A stretch of DNA of 64,000 bases from the NCBI RefSeq assembly GCF_900103225.1, contig NZ_FNJH01000004.1, forward strand, positions 1 through 64,000, read 5' to 3'. This stretch comes from Pseudomonas congelans (lineage in GTDB: Bacteria; Pseudomonadota; Gammaproteobacteria; Pseudomonadales; Pseudomonadaceae). Position numbers and translations under genes: made by a program. The notes under the pieces are model-generated. The model did not search any database. It was given only the letters and a program-made list of their open reading frames with translations, and was not told where the DNA came from. This document shows positions 27,764-37,176 of the stretch, piece by piece (the stretch's first letter is position 1; the number at the start of each line of letters is the position of its first letter).

Positions 27764-28144
27764 ATGCGCTGGTCAGCAGTCAGCCTCTTCAGCATTCTCG
27801 GTTTCCTGGCTATCACACCTGCCACTCAGGCGGCTCAGGACTACGGCATCCTGATCATTTCCCGCGAGCGCCTGGAAGTCGCGACTTCCTGCGAGATCGG
27901 CATCTACGTTCAGGACCGCCTGGCCGGGAGGCTGTTTCAGGAAGACTCGGTGTCTTTCAACCTGCCTGCCGGTGAAGTCTCGGTGCGACTGAGCACCCTG
28001 CGCGGCAATGTCGTGGGCTGTGAGCCCGGCATGGAAGCGCCACGCAGCACCAAGATCCAGCTGCGCGCGGGGGATATCCTCAAATACCGCATCGCTGCCG
28101 ACCTGAACGGGATGTACCTCAAGAAAGCCGATCTCAACTATTGA
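27764..28144 (+). CDS. Secreted protein of unknown function in the copper module
   Basis: A 126-residue protein beginning with a clear signal peptide (about residues 1-22, ending PATQAAQ). The mature part is about 100 residues, mostly beta-type, with two Cys that could form a disulphide (SCEIGI and VGCEPG) and no His- or Met-rich copper motif. ATG 27764 follows CAGGAG. It lies between copZ and copA on the same strand as copA, with the copA promoter palindrome starting after its stop codon, so it need not share copper control. I do not recognise a named family; a cell-envelope or DUF-type assignment needs a profile search. Confidence 0.75.
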   Translation: MRWSAVSLFSILGFLAITPATQAAQDYGILIISRERLEVATSCEIGIYVQDRLAGRLFQEDSVSFNLPAGEVSVRLSTLRGNVVGCEPGMEAPRSTKIQLRAGDILKYRIAADLNGMYLKKADLNY

Positions 28145-28151
28145 TTCGCGC

Positions 28152-28182
28152 TTGACCTTGCCCGTATGGCAAGGTTGATCCT
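28152..28182 (+). promoter_or_regulatory. CueR-type promoter/operator of copA
   Basis: A -35 TTGACC (28152-28157) overlaps the perfect palindrome CCTTGCC-CGTAT-GGCAAGG (28156-28174). With a 19-bp spacer the -10 falls at about 28177-28182. This matches the CueR/MerR promoter layout and is nearly the same sequence as before copZ. Confidence 0.85.
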
Positions 28183-28213
28183 TGCAGGTAGCCAGCCTCA
28201 GGGAGTGATTCAC

Positions 28214-30412
28214 ATGCAAGACACCACCACCTTCGACCTGCCGATCAGCGGCATGACCTGCGCCAGTTGTGCAGGTCGGGTCGAGCGTGCTCTGGCCAAA
28301 GTGCCGGGGGTCAACAGCGTGACGGTCAATCTGGCCAATGAACGCGCCCATGTAGACACCGCAGCCCACATCGATCCACAGACCCTGATCGACGCCGTCA
28401 GCCGTGCCGGTTATAGCGCCACGCTGAGCCAGGATCGTCACGCAGAAGCAGATCAGAAAGCCCGTCACCTGCACCACGAACGCTGGGCCTTGCTGCTGGC
28501 CATCGTACTGGCGCTGCCGTTGATCCTGCCGATGTTGCTGACACCGCTGGGTGTGCACTGGATGCTGCCCGCGTGGGTGCAATTTGCGCTGGCGACGCCG
28601 GTGCAGTTCATTCTTGGCGCACGCTTTTACGTGGCCGCCTGGAAAGCCGTGCGCGCGGGTGCCGGCAATATGGACCTGCTGGTCGCGATCGGAACCAGCG
28701 CCGGCTACGGCCTGAGCGTCTATCAATGGCTGCACGCTGCGCCCGGAACGACACCGCACCTGTATTTCGAAGCATCAGCGGTGGTTATCGCACTGGTGCT
28801 GTTGGGCAAATATCTGGAAAGCCGCGCCAAGCGCCAGACCGCCAGTGCCATCCGTGCCCTTGAAGCACTGCGCCCGGAGCGCGCTCTGCGCGTGGTCGAC
28901 GGCCTCGAACAGGACGTTGCGATCAGCGCGCTGCAGCTCGATGACCGGGTGCTGGTCAAACCCGGCGAACGGTTTCCGGTGGACGGCGAAGTGGTTGAAG
29001 GCCGCAGCCATGCCGACGAAGCGCTGATCACCGGTGAAAGCCTGCCGGTGGTCAAGCAACCGGGCGACAAGGTCACCGGCGGGGCAATCAATGGCGAAGG
29101 TCAATTGCTGATCAGGACCACAGCGCTGGGCGCGGAAACGGTGCTGGCGCGCATCATTCGTCTGGTTGAAGACGCCCAGGCAGGCAAGGCCCCGATCCAG
29201 AAACTGGTGGACAAAGTCAGCCAGGTGTTCGTGCCCAGCGTGCTGGTGATTGCCTTTTGCACACTGGCCGGATGGCTGCTGGTCGGTGCCTCGCTGGAAG
29301 TCGCACTGATCAATGCCGTCGCCGTACTGGTGATCGCCTGCCCTTGCTCTCTGGGCCTTGCGACGCCGACAGCGATCATGGCCGGGACCGGTGTGGCAGC
29401 GCGCTACGGCATTCTGATCAAGGACGCCGAGGCACTGGAACGGGCTCACGAGGTCGATGCGGTGGTGTTCGACAAGACCGGCACGCTGACTTCGGGGGCA
29501 CCGCGTATCACCAACATGAGCGCGGTACTGGGCAATGAGGAACACCTTCTGCAACTGGCGGGCGCACTGCAACGCGGCAGTGAACACCCGTTGGCCAGAG
29601 CGCTGCTGGATGTCTGTCATGAATGGCAACTCAAGCCTGATGCAGCGCAAAACAGCCGTGTCCTGAGCGGTCGGGGCATCGCTGGCACCGTTGAGGGCCG
29701 TGAGCTGGCGTTGGGCAATCGGCGCTTGCTGGAGGACAGCGGCCTGCCGATGGGCGACCTGACCGAGTCCGCGCGCATCTGGGAGGCCGAGGGGCGCACG
29801 CTGTCCTGGCTGATCGAGCAGGCTCCGGAGCCAAAAGTGATCGGCATGTTTGCCTTCGGTGACACGCTCAAGCCCGGAACCGATCAGGCGATCAGAGCGC
29901 TGAATGCGCGGGGCATCACCAGCCATCTGCTGACCGGCGATAACCGTGGCAGTGCTCAGGTGGTTGCCAGAGCACTAGGGATACAGGATGTGCATGCCGA
30001 AGTGCTGCCTGCCGACAAGGCCGCCACCGTCACCCGACTGAAAAGTAATCATGTGGTGGCGATGGTCGGTGACGGCATCAACGACGCCCCGGCGCTGGCC
30101 GCGGCGGATGTCGGTATCGCGATGGGCGGCGGGACCGATGTCGCCATGCATGCAGCGGGCATCACGCTGATGCGCGGCGACCCGCGACTGGTTCCGGCGG
30201 CGCTGGACATCAGCCGAAGGACCTACGCGAAAATCCGCCAGAATCTGTTCTGGGCGTTCGTCTATAACCTGATCGGCATTCCCCTCGCGGCATTGGGCTA
30301 CCTCAATCCGGTATTGGCGGGCGCGGCCATGGCGTTGTCGAGTGTCAGCGTGGTGAGCAATGCGCTACTACTGAAAACCTGGAAACCCCGCGACCTGGAG
30401 GACGCACCATGA
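28214..30412 (+). CDS. copA: Copper-exporting P1B-type ATPase
   Basis: A 732-residue inner-membrane ATPase that pumps Cu(I) to the periplasm. One N-terminal metal domain has MTCASC (Cys16/Cys19). The membrane Cu site is Cys376-Pro-Cys378 in the sixth transmembrane helix, the phosphorylated Asp is D420 (DKTGTLT), and the TGES and [10 protein letters not shown] motifs are intact. Pseudomonas CueA often has one or two N-terminal domains; this one has one. ATG 28214 follows CAGGGAG. Its last four bases overlap cueR, so copA and cueR are cotranscribed from the CueR-type promoter. Confidence 0.93.
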   Translation: MQDTTTFDLPISGMTCASCAGRVERALAKVPGVNSVTVNLANERAHVDTAAHIDPQTLIDAVSRAGYSATLSQDRHAEADQKARHLHHERWALLLAIVLALPLILPMLLTPLGVHWMLPAWVQFALATPVQFILGARFYVAAWKAVRAGAGNMDLLVAIGTSAGYGLSVYQWLHAAPGTTPHLYFEASAVVIALVLLGKYLESRAKRQTASAIRALEALRPERALRVVDGLEQDVAISALQLDDRVLVKPGERFPVDGEVVEGRSHADEALITGESLPVVKQPGDKVTGGAINGEGQLLIRTTALGAETVLARIIRLVEDAQAGKAPIQKLVDKVSQVFVPSVLVIAFCTLAGWLLVGASLEVALINAVAVLVIACPCSLGLATPTAIMAGTGVAARYGILIKDAEALERAHEVDAVVFDKTGTLTSGAPRITNMSAVLGNEEHLLQLAGALQRGSEHPLARALLDVCHEWQLKPDAAQNSRVLSGRGIAGTVEGRELALGNRRLLEDSGLPMGDLTESARIWEAEGRTLSWLIEQAPEPKVIGMFAFGDTLKPGTDQAIRALNARGITSHLLTGDNRGSAQVVARALGIQDVHAEVLPADKAATVTRLKSNHVVAMVGDGINDAPALAAADVGIAMGGGTDVAMHAAGITLMRGDPRLVPAALDISRRTYAKIRQNLFWAFVYNLIGIPLAALGYLNPVLAGAAMALSSVSVVSNALLLKTWKPRDLEDAP

Positions 30413-30807
30413 ATATCGGTCAGGCGGCGAAAAGCAGTGGCTTGAGCGCGAAGATGATCCGCTATTACGAGTCCATCGGTCTGCTGCAGGCGGCCCATCG
30501 CAGCGACAGCGGCTATCGCCTTTACAGCGCGGACGATCTGCACACGCTGGCGTTCATCAAGCGCTCGAGGGACCTGGGTTTTTCGCTGGAAGAGGTCGGT
30601 AAACTGCTGACGCTCTGGCAGGACCGCCAGCGAGCCAGCGCCGACGTCAAGGAACTGGCCCGCCAGCACATCGCCGAGCTGAACCGGAAAATCGACGAAC
30701 TGGCGAGCCTGCGCGACACGCTTCAGGAACTGGTGGAACACTGCCACGGCGACGACCGCCCCGAATGCCCGATCCTCAAGGACCTGGCGTCGGGCGGGTG
30801 TTGCTAG
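30409..30807 (+). CDS. cueR: Copper-responsive MerR-family activator
   Basis: A 132-residue MerR regulator: helix-turn-helix at residues 1-40 ([21 protein letters not shown]), a long dimerisation helix, and a metal loop with Cys112 and Cys120 (CHGDDRPEC), the same two positions as in E. coli CueR. A second Cys pair ends the protein (GGCC). It senses Cu(I), Ag(I) or Au(I) and activates the two palindromic promoters upstream. The start overlaps the copA stop by four bases (ATGA), giving positive autoregulation. Confidence 0.92.
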   Translation: MNIGQAAKSSGLSAKMIRYYESIGLLQAAHRSDSGYRLYSADDLHTLAFIKRSRDLGFSLEEVGKLLTLWQDRQRASADVKELARQHIAELNRKIDELASLRDTLQELVEHCHGDDRPECPILKDLASGGCC

Positions 30808-30831
30808 CCACTACTCCCACAGTGGGGTTTT
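30808..30831 (+). terminator. Short hairpin with T-run after cueR
   Basis: CCACT (30808-30812) pairs with AGTGG (30821-30825), followed by GGTTTT. The stem is only five pairs, so it is a weak candidate for the end of the copA-cueR transcript; it overlaps the end of the converging kinase gene. Confidence 0.4.
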
Positions 30832-31726
30832 ACTGCATCCACGGCGGCGGTGGTTCTTCAGTGGACTTGCTCGGTGGTGCGTCGTCTGCCGCACGAGCTG
30901 CCTGGCGGCGGGCTTCGTCGAGGCGGGCGGCTTCGATTTCGCGCAGTACGCCGCCCACATCGGCTTCGTCCTCCGGCTCATCGAATTCACCGGTCAGCAC
31001 CGTGGTAGGCGACAAGGTGCCTGCCTCGTAGTACGACCACATTTCCTTGGCGTACTTGGTCTTTCTGAGCTCCGGCGCGAAGCGGCCGAAGTACAGTGCC
31101 ATGTTGCCGACGTCGCGCTCCAGCATGCTGAACGCGTGGTTGTTGCCCGCGGCATCGACCGCTTGCGGCAAGTCGATGATGACCGGACCGGACGGCGCCA
31201 GCAGCACGTTGAACTCGGACAAGTCGCCGTGCACCAGACCGGCACACAGCATCAGCACGATCTGCTCGATCAGGAACGCGTGATACTCGCGCGCCTGGTC
31301 AGGCTCCAGCACCACGTCGTTCAGACGCGGCGCTGCATCGCCATACTCGTCGGCCACCAGTTCCATGAGCAGCACGCCTTCCAGGAAGTCGTACGGCTTG
31401 GGAACCCGCACACCTGCGCCGGCCAGACGAAACAGCGCAGCCACTTCGGCATTCTGCCAGGCGTCTTCGGTTTCCTTGCGCCCGAACTTCGAGCCCTTGG
31501 CCATGGCGCGGGCCTGACGGCTGTTGCGTACCTTGCGACCTTCCTGATACTCGGCCGCCTGACGGAAACTGCGTTTGTTAGCCTCCTTGTAAACCTTGGC
31601 ACACCGCAGCTCATTGCCGCAACGCACCACATAAACAGCTGCCTCTTTACCACTCATGAGCGGGCGCAGCACCTCGTCGACCAGACCGTCTTCGATCAGG
31701 GGTTCAATGCGTTTAGGAGTTTTCAT
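30830..31726 (-). CDS. RIO1-type serine protein kinase
   Basis: A 298-residue atypical kinase of the RIO family. The nucleotide loop region contains SGKEAAVYV and the CAKVYK lysine; the catalytic loop is HGDLSEFNVLL and the metal motif is IDLPQAV. The last about 50 residues are acidic then Pro-rich (PPSKSTEEPPPPWMQ), likely disordered. Bacterial RIO1-like kinases occur widely in gammaproteobacteria but their targets are poorly known. It converges on cueR with 22 bp between stop codons, where a short CCACT/AGTGG hairpin with a T-run lies. Confidence 0.85.
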   Translation of the reverse strand: MKTPKRIEPLIEDGLVDEVLRPLMSGKEAAVYVVRCGNELRCAKVYKEANKRSFRQAAEYQEGRKVRNSRQARAMAKGSKFGRKETEDAWQNAEVAALFRLAGAGVRVPKPYDFLEGVLLMELVADEYGDAAPRLNDVVLEPDQAREYHAFLIEQIVLMLCAGLVHGDLSEFNVLLAPSGPVIIDLPQAVDAAGNNHAFSMLERDVGNMALYFGRFAPELRKTKYAKEMWSYYEAGTLSPTTVLTGEFDEPEDEADVGGVLREIEAARLDEARRQAARAADDAPPSKSTEEPPPPWMQ

Positions 31727-31970
31727 CAGCTTTTATTGTGGGTCCTTTGTTGCCAGATACGCGATTGTTGCCGTTATACGGCAATCCTCCGCCAGCGAGT
31801 AGGGGTAACACCCTGTGGATTGAAAGGTTTTTTAAGAAAAAACCACGCAATCCCCCGGTTTAAAGCACCTTTCGTGCCGTACAGCCGGTGAAAGATATTC
31901 CGGGACAAAACATGTAAAAACAGAAAAAACAGCGTTGGATGCACTCGTTAGTGCACAAGGCATCCATGCC

Positions 31971-32774
31971 TTACTTGAACAAGTCGCCGGGGGTATGGCC
32001 GAACAAACTCTTGAACGCGGCGATGAACGCTGACGTCGAGTCATAACCACAGGCCAGCGCGGTGTGCGTGACACTGGCGCCCTCTTCCAGAGCAGACAGC
32101 GAAGACAGCAGACGTGCCCGCTGCCGCCAGCCGCGAAAGCTCAATCCGGTTTCCCGCTGAAAAAGGCGCATCAGAGTCTTCTCGGAGGTCCCGAGACGGG
32201 CGGCCCAGTCGTGCAGGGTGATCAACCGGCCCGGCTCTTCGATCAACTCATTGCACAGCCCCAGCAAACGCGGATGACGCGGCAACGGCAGGGAAAAGCC
32301 GACTTCGGGCAATTGCGCCAGCTGATCCAGCAGGACCTGCACCAGACGCGACTCATGGCTGTCGTGCTCGGGATAATCCACGGGCAACAGGCAGAAGCTC
32401 TTGATCAGCTCGCGGGCCAGTGGCGTGACCTCCAGCACCCGACACCGCTGCGGTGCCCACCCCGAAGCAGCCGTGCGAATGTACAGGCTGCGCATTTCGG
32501 CACGCATCGAGGTCACGACCTCATGCTCGAGCCCGGCAGGCACCCAGACGCCCCACTGCGGTGGCGCAAAGAAACTACCCTCGGCGGTATGCACCCCCAG
32601 AACCCCGCTGATCGCGTAGGAAAACTGCACCCAGTCGTGGCGATGGGGCGGCGTCCACGAACCGGCGCTGAGGCTTTCGGCACGGGCATACAGCGGGCGC
32701 GGCAGACCGGACAAAGCCGGTATCTGCCGTTCACCCGTGGGCGGCCGCTGATTGATCTGTCCGTTACTCGGCAT
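31971..32774 (-). CDS. AraC-family regulator with cupin sensor domain
   Basis: A 267-residue regulator. The N-terminal half is a cupin-like sensing domain (PPHRHDWVQFSYAISGVL; PPQWGVWVPAGLEHEV) and the C-terminal half is the double helix-turn-helix of AraC proteins (LHDWAARLGTSEKTLMRLFQ; ACGYDSTSAFIAAFKSLFG). This layout is that of NimR-type repressors of transporters. It is divergent from the membrane transporter at 32860 with an 85 bp spacer, so that gene is its probable target. The 244 bp between it and the RIO kinase shows no gene. Confidence 0.85.
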   Translation of the reverse strand: MPSNGQINQRPPTGERQIPALSGLPRPLYARAESLSAGSWTPPHRHDWVQFSYAISGVLGVHTAEGSFFAPPQWGVWVPAGLEHEVVTSMRAEMRSLYIRTAASGWAPQRCRVLEVTPLARELIKSFCLLPVDYPEHDSHESRLVQVLLDQLAQLPEVGFSLPLPRHPRLLGLCNELIEEPGRLITLHDWAARLGTSEKTLMRLFQRETGLSFRGWRQRARLLSSLSALEEGASVTHTALACGYDSTSAFIAAFKSLFGHTPGDLFK

Positions 32775-32859
32775 CTTATGGCCTTATGTCGCAAGACGGC
32801 TATGGAGCAACAGAGTAGCCTGCACGCATCTCTGTTTACAAAAGTTCTACGGACCCCGC

Positions 32860-33888
32860 ATGCAATCACTCAAACACTTCAAACGCGTCGCCACCGACTG
32901 GTTCCTCTGGGGCATGGTCCTGGCGACGGTGCTCGCCTACTTCTTTCCACGCTTCGGCGCTACCGGCGGCAGCATGCACGCTGAATACGTCATCAAGGTC
33001 GGCGTGTTCGTGGTGTTCTTTCTGCATGGCGTGAACCTGTCCAGCGAGCAGATCAAGAAAGGCCTGACCAACTGGCGCCTGCACGTGATGATCCAGGTCT
33101 TCACGTTCGTGGTGTTCCCGCTGATCTGGCTGGCGTGCCACAAGCTGCTGGGCACGCAGGTGCCGGCGCTACTGATGCTGGGCTTTCTCTACCTGTGCGC
33201 CCTGCCCTCGACCATTTCGTCCTCGGTGGCGCTGACCGGCAGCGCGGGCGGCAATGTCCCGGCAGCGATTCTCAACGCCAGCATGTCCAGCGTCATCGGA
33301 ATTTTCATCACCCCGTGGCTGGTCAGCCTGGTGGTCGGCACCGGCGCTGGCGGGATCGATCTGGGCGATACGCTGCTCGACCTGTGCGCCATGCTCCTGT
33401 TGCCACTGGTGCTGGGCCAGCTCATGCGGCCGTTGCTGGGCAAGTTCTTCGCCCGTCACAAGAAATACACCAACCTGATCGACAAGCTGGTGATTCTGTT
33501 GCTGGTGTATGCGGCGTTCTGCAACTCGATGATCTCCGGCATGTGGCAAAGCCAGGGCAATAGCGTGATCCTGACGGCGTTCATCGGCACCGCACTCCTG
33601 CTGGCAGTGATTCTGTTGATGACGACCCGCACGGCGCGGGTGCTCAAGTTCGATCATGCCGACAAGGTCGCGGCGGTGTTCTGCGCCACCAAGAAGTCCC
33701 TTGCCGCAGGCGCGCCGATGGCCGCACTGATTTTCGGCAGCAATCCGGGGCTTGGCCTGATTCTGTTGCCGATCATGATCTACCACCCGATGCAGTTGAT
33801 CGTCTGCTCGATCATCGCCGAGAGCTACGCCAGTCGTCATCGCCAGCAGCTTTCGGCCGCAGCGCTGGAAGAAGCTCGCGCCGCGTGA
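32860..33888 (+). CDS. Bile acid:sodium symporter-family transporter (YfeH-like)
   Basis: A 342-residue inner-membrane protein with about ten hydrophobic segments, of the SBF-like/YfeH branch of the BASS family. LYLCALPSTISSSVALTGSAGGN is a conserved membrane-embedded segment, and the C-terminal CATKKSLAAGAPMA is typical. Substrates of the bacterial YfeH branch are unknown; it is not necessarily a bile acid carrier. ATG 32860 follows CGGA. Divergent AraC control is likely. It is separated by 7 bp from the converging hydrolase gene. Confidence 0.85.
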   Translation: MQSLKHFKRVATDWFLWGMVLATVLAYFFPRFGATGGSMHAEYVIKVGVFVVFFLHGVNLSSEQIKKGLTNWRLHVMIQVFTFVVFPLIWLACHKLLGTQVPALLMLGFLYLCALPSTISSSVALTGSAGGNVPAAILNASMSSVIGIFITPWLVSLVVGTGAGGIDLGDTLLDLCAMLLLPLVLGQLMRPLLGKFFARHKKYTNLIDKLVILLLVYAAFCNSMISGMWQSQGNSVILTAFIGTALLLAVILLMTTRTARVLKFDHADKVAAVFCATKKSLAAGAPMAALIFGSNPGLGLILLPIMIYHPMQLIVCSIIAESYASRHRQQLSAAALEEARAA

Positions 33889-33895
33889 ACCCGGC

Positions 33896-35293
33896 TTACA
33901 TCAGCGCGTCATCATCCAGCGTGACGCGCGCGTAGAAGACGATCGCCACGGTCGGGATCAGTGCGGAATAACCCGGCCGCAGCGCGGTGCCGAAGTGCGT
34001 CAGCAACCGTTGCACCGGGGCCTGGCGGATTGCGCCCAGCAAGCCCTTGACCGCGCCCGGCGCCTCGTCGGGCTGCGCGGCCTTGAAAAACGCCGCCACG
34101 GTCAGGCGCTCGGCCAGTGCATCGACGTGCGCGGCATAGATATCCCAGCTCATCGCACGGACACTGGCGCGCGGCATCTGCACCAGCGGGTGCGCGCTGT
34201 TGAACGCATGGCGAAAGAACGTTCTGAGCAGCAGCTCTTCCACTTCGACCACTGTCGCGCACTGATGCAGCGCGTCGCCCAGGCCGTATTGTCGCGCCAG
34301 CATGCCCAGCACTCGCGTATAGGGCACGCCACGACGCCGGGCGGCATTGATCAGAAAGTGCCCTGCGACCAGTTGGAATTCGCGCACGAATGCGTAAGTG
34401 CGGTCCGCTTCAGTGGCCTTGAGGCGCGTCCAGCGACTGCTGCGCAAGTGCTTGATGGCCGCCTCCAGTACGTAGTCCGGTGAACGGGCCAGAACGCTGT
34501 GCAGCCAGATATCCTGCAGGACCGGGTCGCGGGTCATGGTCGGTAGCACCGTAACGCCGGTTTCCAGCCCTTCACAGCCACTGAAGCGGGTGGCAATCAG
34601 CACTTCCTGCAAGCGCTGCCAGTAATGGTGATGGCGATACCCCTGCATGCGCACGTTCTCGAAGTGCTCGACCGGCGTGCGCCCCAGGCTCTTCTCGCCC
34701 AGGTTCAGCAAGAGCACATGATCTTCAGTGGAATACGCATTGATAAGCCGTCCGCTGATTCTCTGCTTGAGCAGCTCGGCCTCGGCAGCATCGATACGTA
34801 CGGCAGCGGCCATCAGCAATACATCGCCCACCACCAGCCCGTGTTCGGGCGTCTGCTGCAGGTCCTTGAGTGCGCTGACCAGCAGCCGGCCGCCCAGTGA
34901 ATGGCCAATCAGGTTGACCTGCTTGACGTCGGGATGATGCTCGAACAGGTAGCGATCCAGCTGCGCCAACAGCACCTTGCCCATGTCGCGGGCACGGTTG
35001 CGGATACGCGCAAAGTGAACGACACGATCCCCCGCCAGCGCTGCCGCACCCGCGAGCGGGTGCACACGGGCAGCCGCCATCAGCAGGCCACGGGAACGGT
35101 TGTCCATCTGGGTGAAATGGCTGGATGGCCAGAACGCCAGAATATTCACACTCTGGCGCAAAGCGCCGGGGATGCTGTTGGCCAACAGGCGTCGGTCATC
35201 CAGATCATGCCCTGACGAATAGCCGTGAATGAAGACGTTGGCGACCTCGCCCGAGGTCTTGGGCAGGGTCAGAAACTTGAAGTGATTTTCCAC
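33896..35293 (-). CDS. DUF726-family alpha/beta hydrolase
   Basis: A 465-residue protein with an N-terminal alpha/beta-hydrolase core. FIHGYSSG (about 21-28) supplies the oxyanion region and GHSLGG carries the nucleophile Ser132, as in DUF726/TMCO4-like lipase-fold proteins. The C-terminal half (about 250-440) is a long helical part of unknown role without the hydrophobic helices expected for an integral enzyme. It begins with GTG after an AGGA site. The small membrane protein upstream ends 32 bp before it on the same strand, so the pair may be cotranscribed. The substrate is unknown. Confidence 0.8.
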   Translation of the reverse strand: MENHFKFLTLPKTSGEVANVFIHGYSSGHDLDDRRLLANSIPGALRQSVNILAFWPSSHFTQMDNRSRGLLMAAARVHPLAGAAALAGDRVVHFARIRNRARDMGKVLLAQLDRYLFEHHPDVKQVNLIGHSLGGRLLVSALKDLQQTPEHGLVVGDVLLMAAAVRIDAAEAELLKQRISGRLINAYSTEDHVLLLNLGEKSLGRTPVEHFENVRMQGYRHHHYWQRLQEVLIATRFSGCEGLETGVTVLPTMTRDPVLQDIWLHSVLARSPDYVLEAAIKHLRSSRWTRLKATEADRTYAFVREFQLVAGHFLINAARRRGVPYTRVLGMLARQYGLGDALHQCATVVEVEELLLRTFFRHAFNSAHPLVQMPRASVRAMSWDIYAAHVDALAERLTVAAFFKAAQPDEAPGAVKGLLGAIRQAPVQRLLTHFGTALRPGYSALIPTVAIVFYARVTLDDDALM

Positions 35294-35325
35294 GTTGTCC
35301 TGTCACACATGGGCGGATTGCACGC

Positions 35326-35604
35326 TCAATTTCTGGCGATGAAGCGCTTGGCGATCAGTACGATCAGCCGCAGGCAGAACATGATACCGGTTACCGCGAT
35401 GACCCATTTGGCCACCAGCAGGAAATAAACCTCTATTTCATCGGAGACCAGCCCCACCAGCAAGCCCATCCCGCCGATCAGCAAACCGATCAGCATCAGC
35501 CCGATATACGGCCTCAGCCAGCGGGTCCGCGCGCCTTTGTCGAACAGATAGAGCAAGGTGCCGATCAGAATCAGAAGTACCGACACACCAATAATGAGCC
35601 CCAT
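35326..35604 (-). CDS. Small three-helix membrane protein
   Basis: A 92-residue protein with three hydrophobic segments (about 1-20, 32-54 and 60-82), positively charged after the first (DKGARTRWLRP) and at the C-terminus (AKRFIARN). A strong ribosome site (GAGG/AAGG) precedes its ATG. I do not recognise the family. It is directly upstream of the DUF726 hydrolase in the same direction, which makes a membrane partner or anchor conceivable. Confidence 0.72.
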   Translation of the reverse strand: MGLIIGVSVLLILIGTLLYLFDKGARTRWLRPYIGLMLIGLLIGGMGLLVGLVSDEIEVYFLLVAKWVIAVTGIMFCLRLIVLIAKRFIARN

Positions 35605-35660
35605 GCCTTACCTCAACGTTACAGGCCAATAATGCTGATTGATCATCCCGCGCACGGGTG

Positions 35661-35713
35661 TGACGCGGGTCGTCACGAAATGCATTCCCACGCTGGGGCG
35701 TGAGGAACGGTAG
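35661..35713. repeat. REP-like palindromic element
   Basis: TGACGCGGGTCGTCA is followed by CATTCCCACGCTGGGGCGTGAGGAACGGT. This is a decayed copy of the window's main REP family, between the thiolase and the small membrane protein gene. Confidence 0.7.
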
Positions 35714-35790
35714 TCGTCAGGTAGACCGCTATCGTGCCCATGCCCTGCGTATTTCAGCTGTGGATTATGCCCATGACCCCAGCCATTTGC

Positions 35791-37068
35791 CTAACGCTCC
35801 AGAATTGCCGTCACGCCCTGGCCGCCTGCGGCACAGATCGAAATCAATCCACGTCCGCTGCCTGCCGCGTCCAGTAGCTTGGCCAGGTTGGCGACGATTC
35901 GGCCTCCGGTCGCGGCAAACGGGTGACCGGCAGCCAGTGAGCTGCCTTTGACGTTCAGTTTGCTGCGATCAATCGACCCCAGCGGCGCGTCCAGCCCCAG
36001 GCGGGTCTTGCAGTAGTCGGCGTCTTCCCAGGCCTTGAGGGTGCACAGCACCTGCGCGGCGAAGGCTTCGTGAATTTCGTAGTAATCGAAGTCCTGAAGG
36101 GTCAGGCCATTGCGGGCCAGCAGACGCGGAACCGCATAGACCGGTGCCATCAGCAGCCCTTCTGCACCGTTGACGAAATCCACCGCTGCGGCCTCGCCAT
36201 CGCGCCAGTAAGCCAGCACCGGCAGGCCCCGCTCGCGAGCCCATTCCTCGCTGGCCAGCAACACCACCGACGCACCGTCGGTCAAGGGTGTCGAATTGCC
36301 CGCCGACAAGGAGCCCTTGGCGCCGCGCTCGAACGCAGGCTTGAGGCTGACGAGCTTTTCAAGCGTCAGGTCCGGACGCAGATTGTTGTCACGGATCAGC
36401 CCGCGATACGGCGTCATAAGATCATCCTGCCAGCCCTCGGCACAGGCTGCCGCCATTTTCAGGTGGCTCTCGAGCGCCAGCTGATCCTGCGGCCCGCGCT
36501 CTATGCCCCAGGTCTGCGCCATCAGCTCGCAATGCTGACCCATCGACAAGCGCGTACGAGGCTCGCCGTTACGGGGCAGCTCCGGTTTGAGGTGGTGGGG
36601 ACGCAACTGCATCAGGGCCTTGAACTTGTCAGCGGGCGTCTTGCTGCGGTTTACCTGCAGCAGGATCTTGCGCAGCCCCTCGTTGACGCCTATCGGTGCG
36701 TCGGACGTGGTGTCCACGCCGCCGGCAATGCCGCACTCGATCTGCCCCAGAGCGATCTTGTTGGCCACCAGCAACGCCGCTTCCAGCCCCGTACCGCACG
36801 CTTGCTGAATATCGTAAGCCGGGGTCTGTGCCGAGAGCCGCGAGCCGAGCACGCATTCGCGGGTCAGGTTGAAGTCTCTGGAGTGCTTGAGCACCGCGCC
36901 CGTCACCACCTCGCCCATGCGCAGCCCGTGCAGATTGAAGCGCTCGATCAGCCCTTCCAGAGCAGCCGTGAGCATGTCCTGATTGCTGGCCGTGGCATAA
37001 GGGCCATTGGAGCGCGCGAACGGAATGCGGTTACCGCCGACGATGGCGACCCGACGAGGATGCGTCAT
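35791..37068 (-). CDS. Acetyl-CoA C-acyltransferase (thiolase)
   Basis: A 425-residue FadI-type thiolase that cleaves or forms 3-ketoacyl-CoA. The active-site Cys is in QQACGTGLEAA, the His in ALNVKG-type NVKGSSLAAGHPFAATG, and the second Cys in ISICAAGGQG. I start at ATG 37068, preceded by AAAGGGAG; the longer frame to 37122 is not family-like. It is divergent from a FabG-like reductase and close to a MaoC dehydratase, giving three of the four core beta-oxidation activities in one place. Length and motifs fit the degradative or two-subunit thiolase more than PhaA. Confidence 0.87.
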   Translation of the reverse strand: MTHPRRVAIVGGNRIPFARSNGPYATASNQDMLTAALEGLIERFNLHGLRMGEVVTGAVLKHSRDFNLTRECVLGSRLSAQTPAYDIQQACGTGLEAALLVANKIALGQIECGIAGGVDTTSDAPIGVNEGLRKILLQVNRSKTPADKFKALMQLRPHHLKPELPRNGEPRTRLSMGQHCELMAQTWGIERGPQDQLALESHLKMAAACAEGWQDDLMTPYRGLIRDNNLRPDLTLEKLVSLKPAFERGAKGSLSAGNSTPLTDGASVVLLASEEWARERGLPVLAYWRDGEAAAVDFVNGAEGLLMAPVYAVPRLLARNGLTLQDFDYYEIHEAFAAQVLCTLKAWEDADYCKTRLGLDAPLGSIDRSKLNVKGSSLAAGHPFAATGGRIVANLAKLLDAAGSGRGLISICAAGGQGVTAILER

Positions 37069-37176
37069 GGAAAACTCCCTTTCTTCAAGCGAATGAATGA
37101 GCCGTGTCGATCGCAAGAACAAACGTCATGCCACCGTGGTCCATTCCTTTGAACCCCGACTTCAGGAGAGTGTTCC

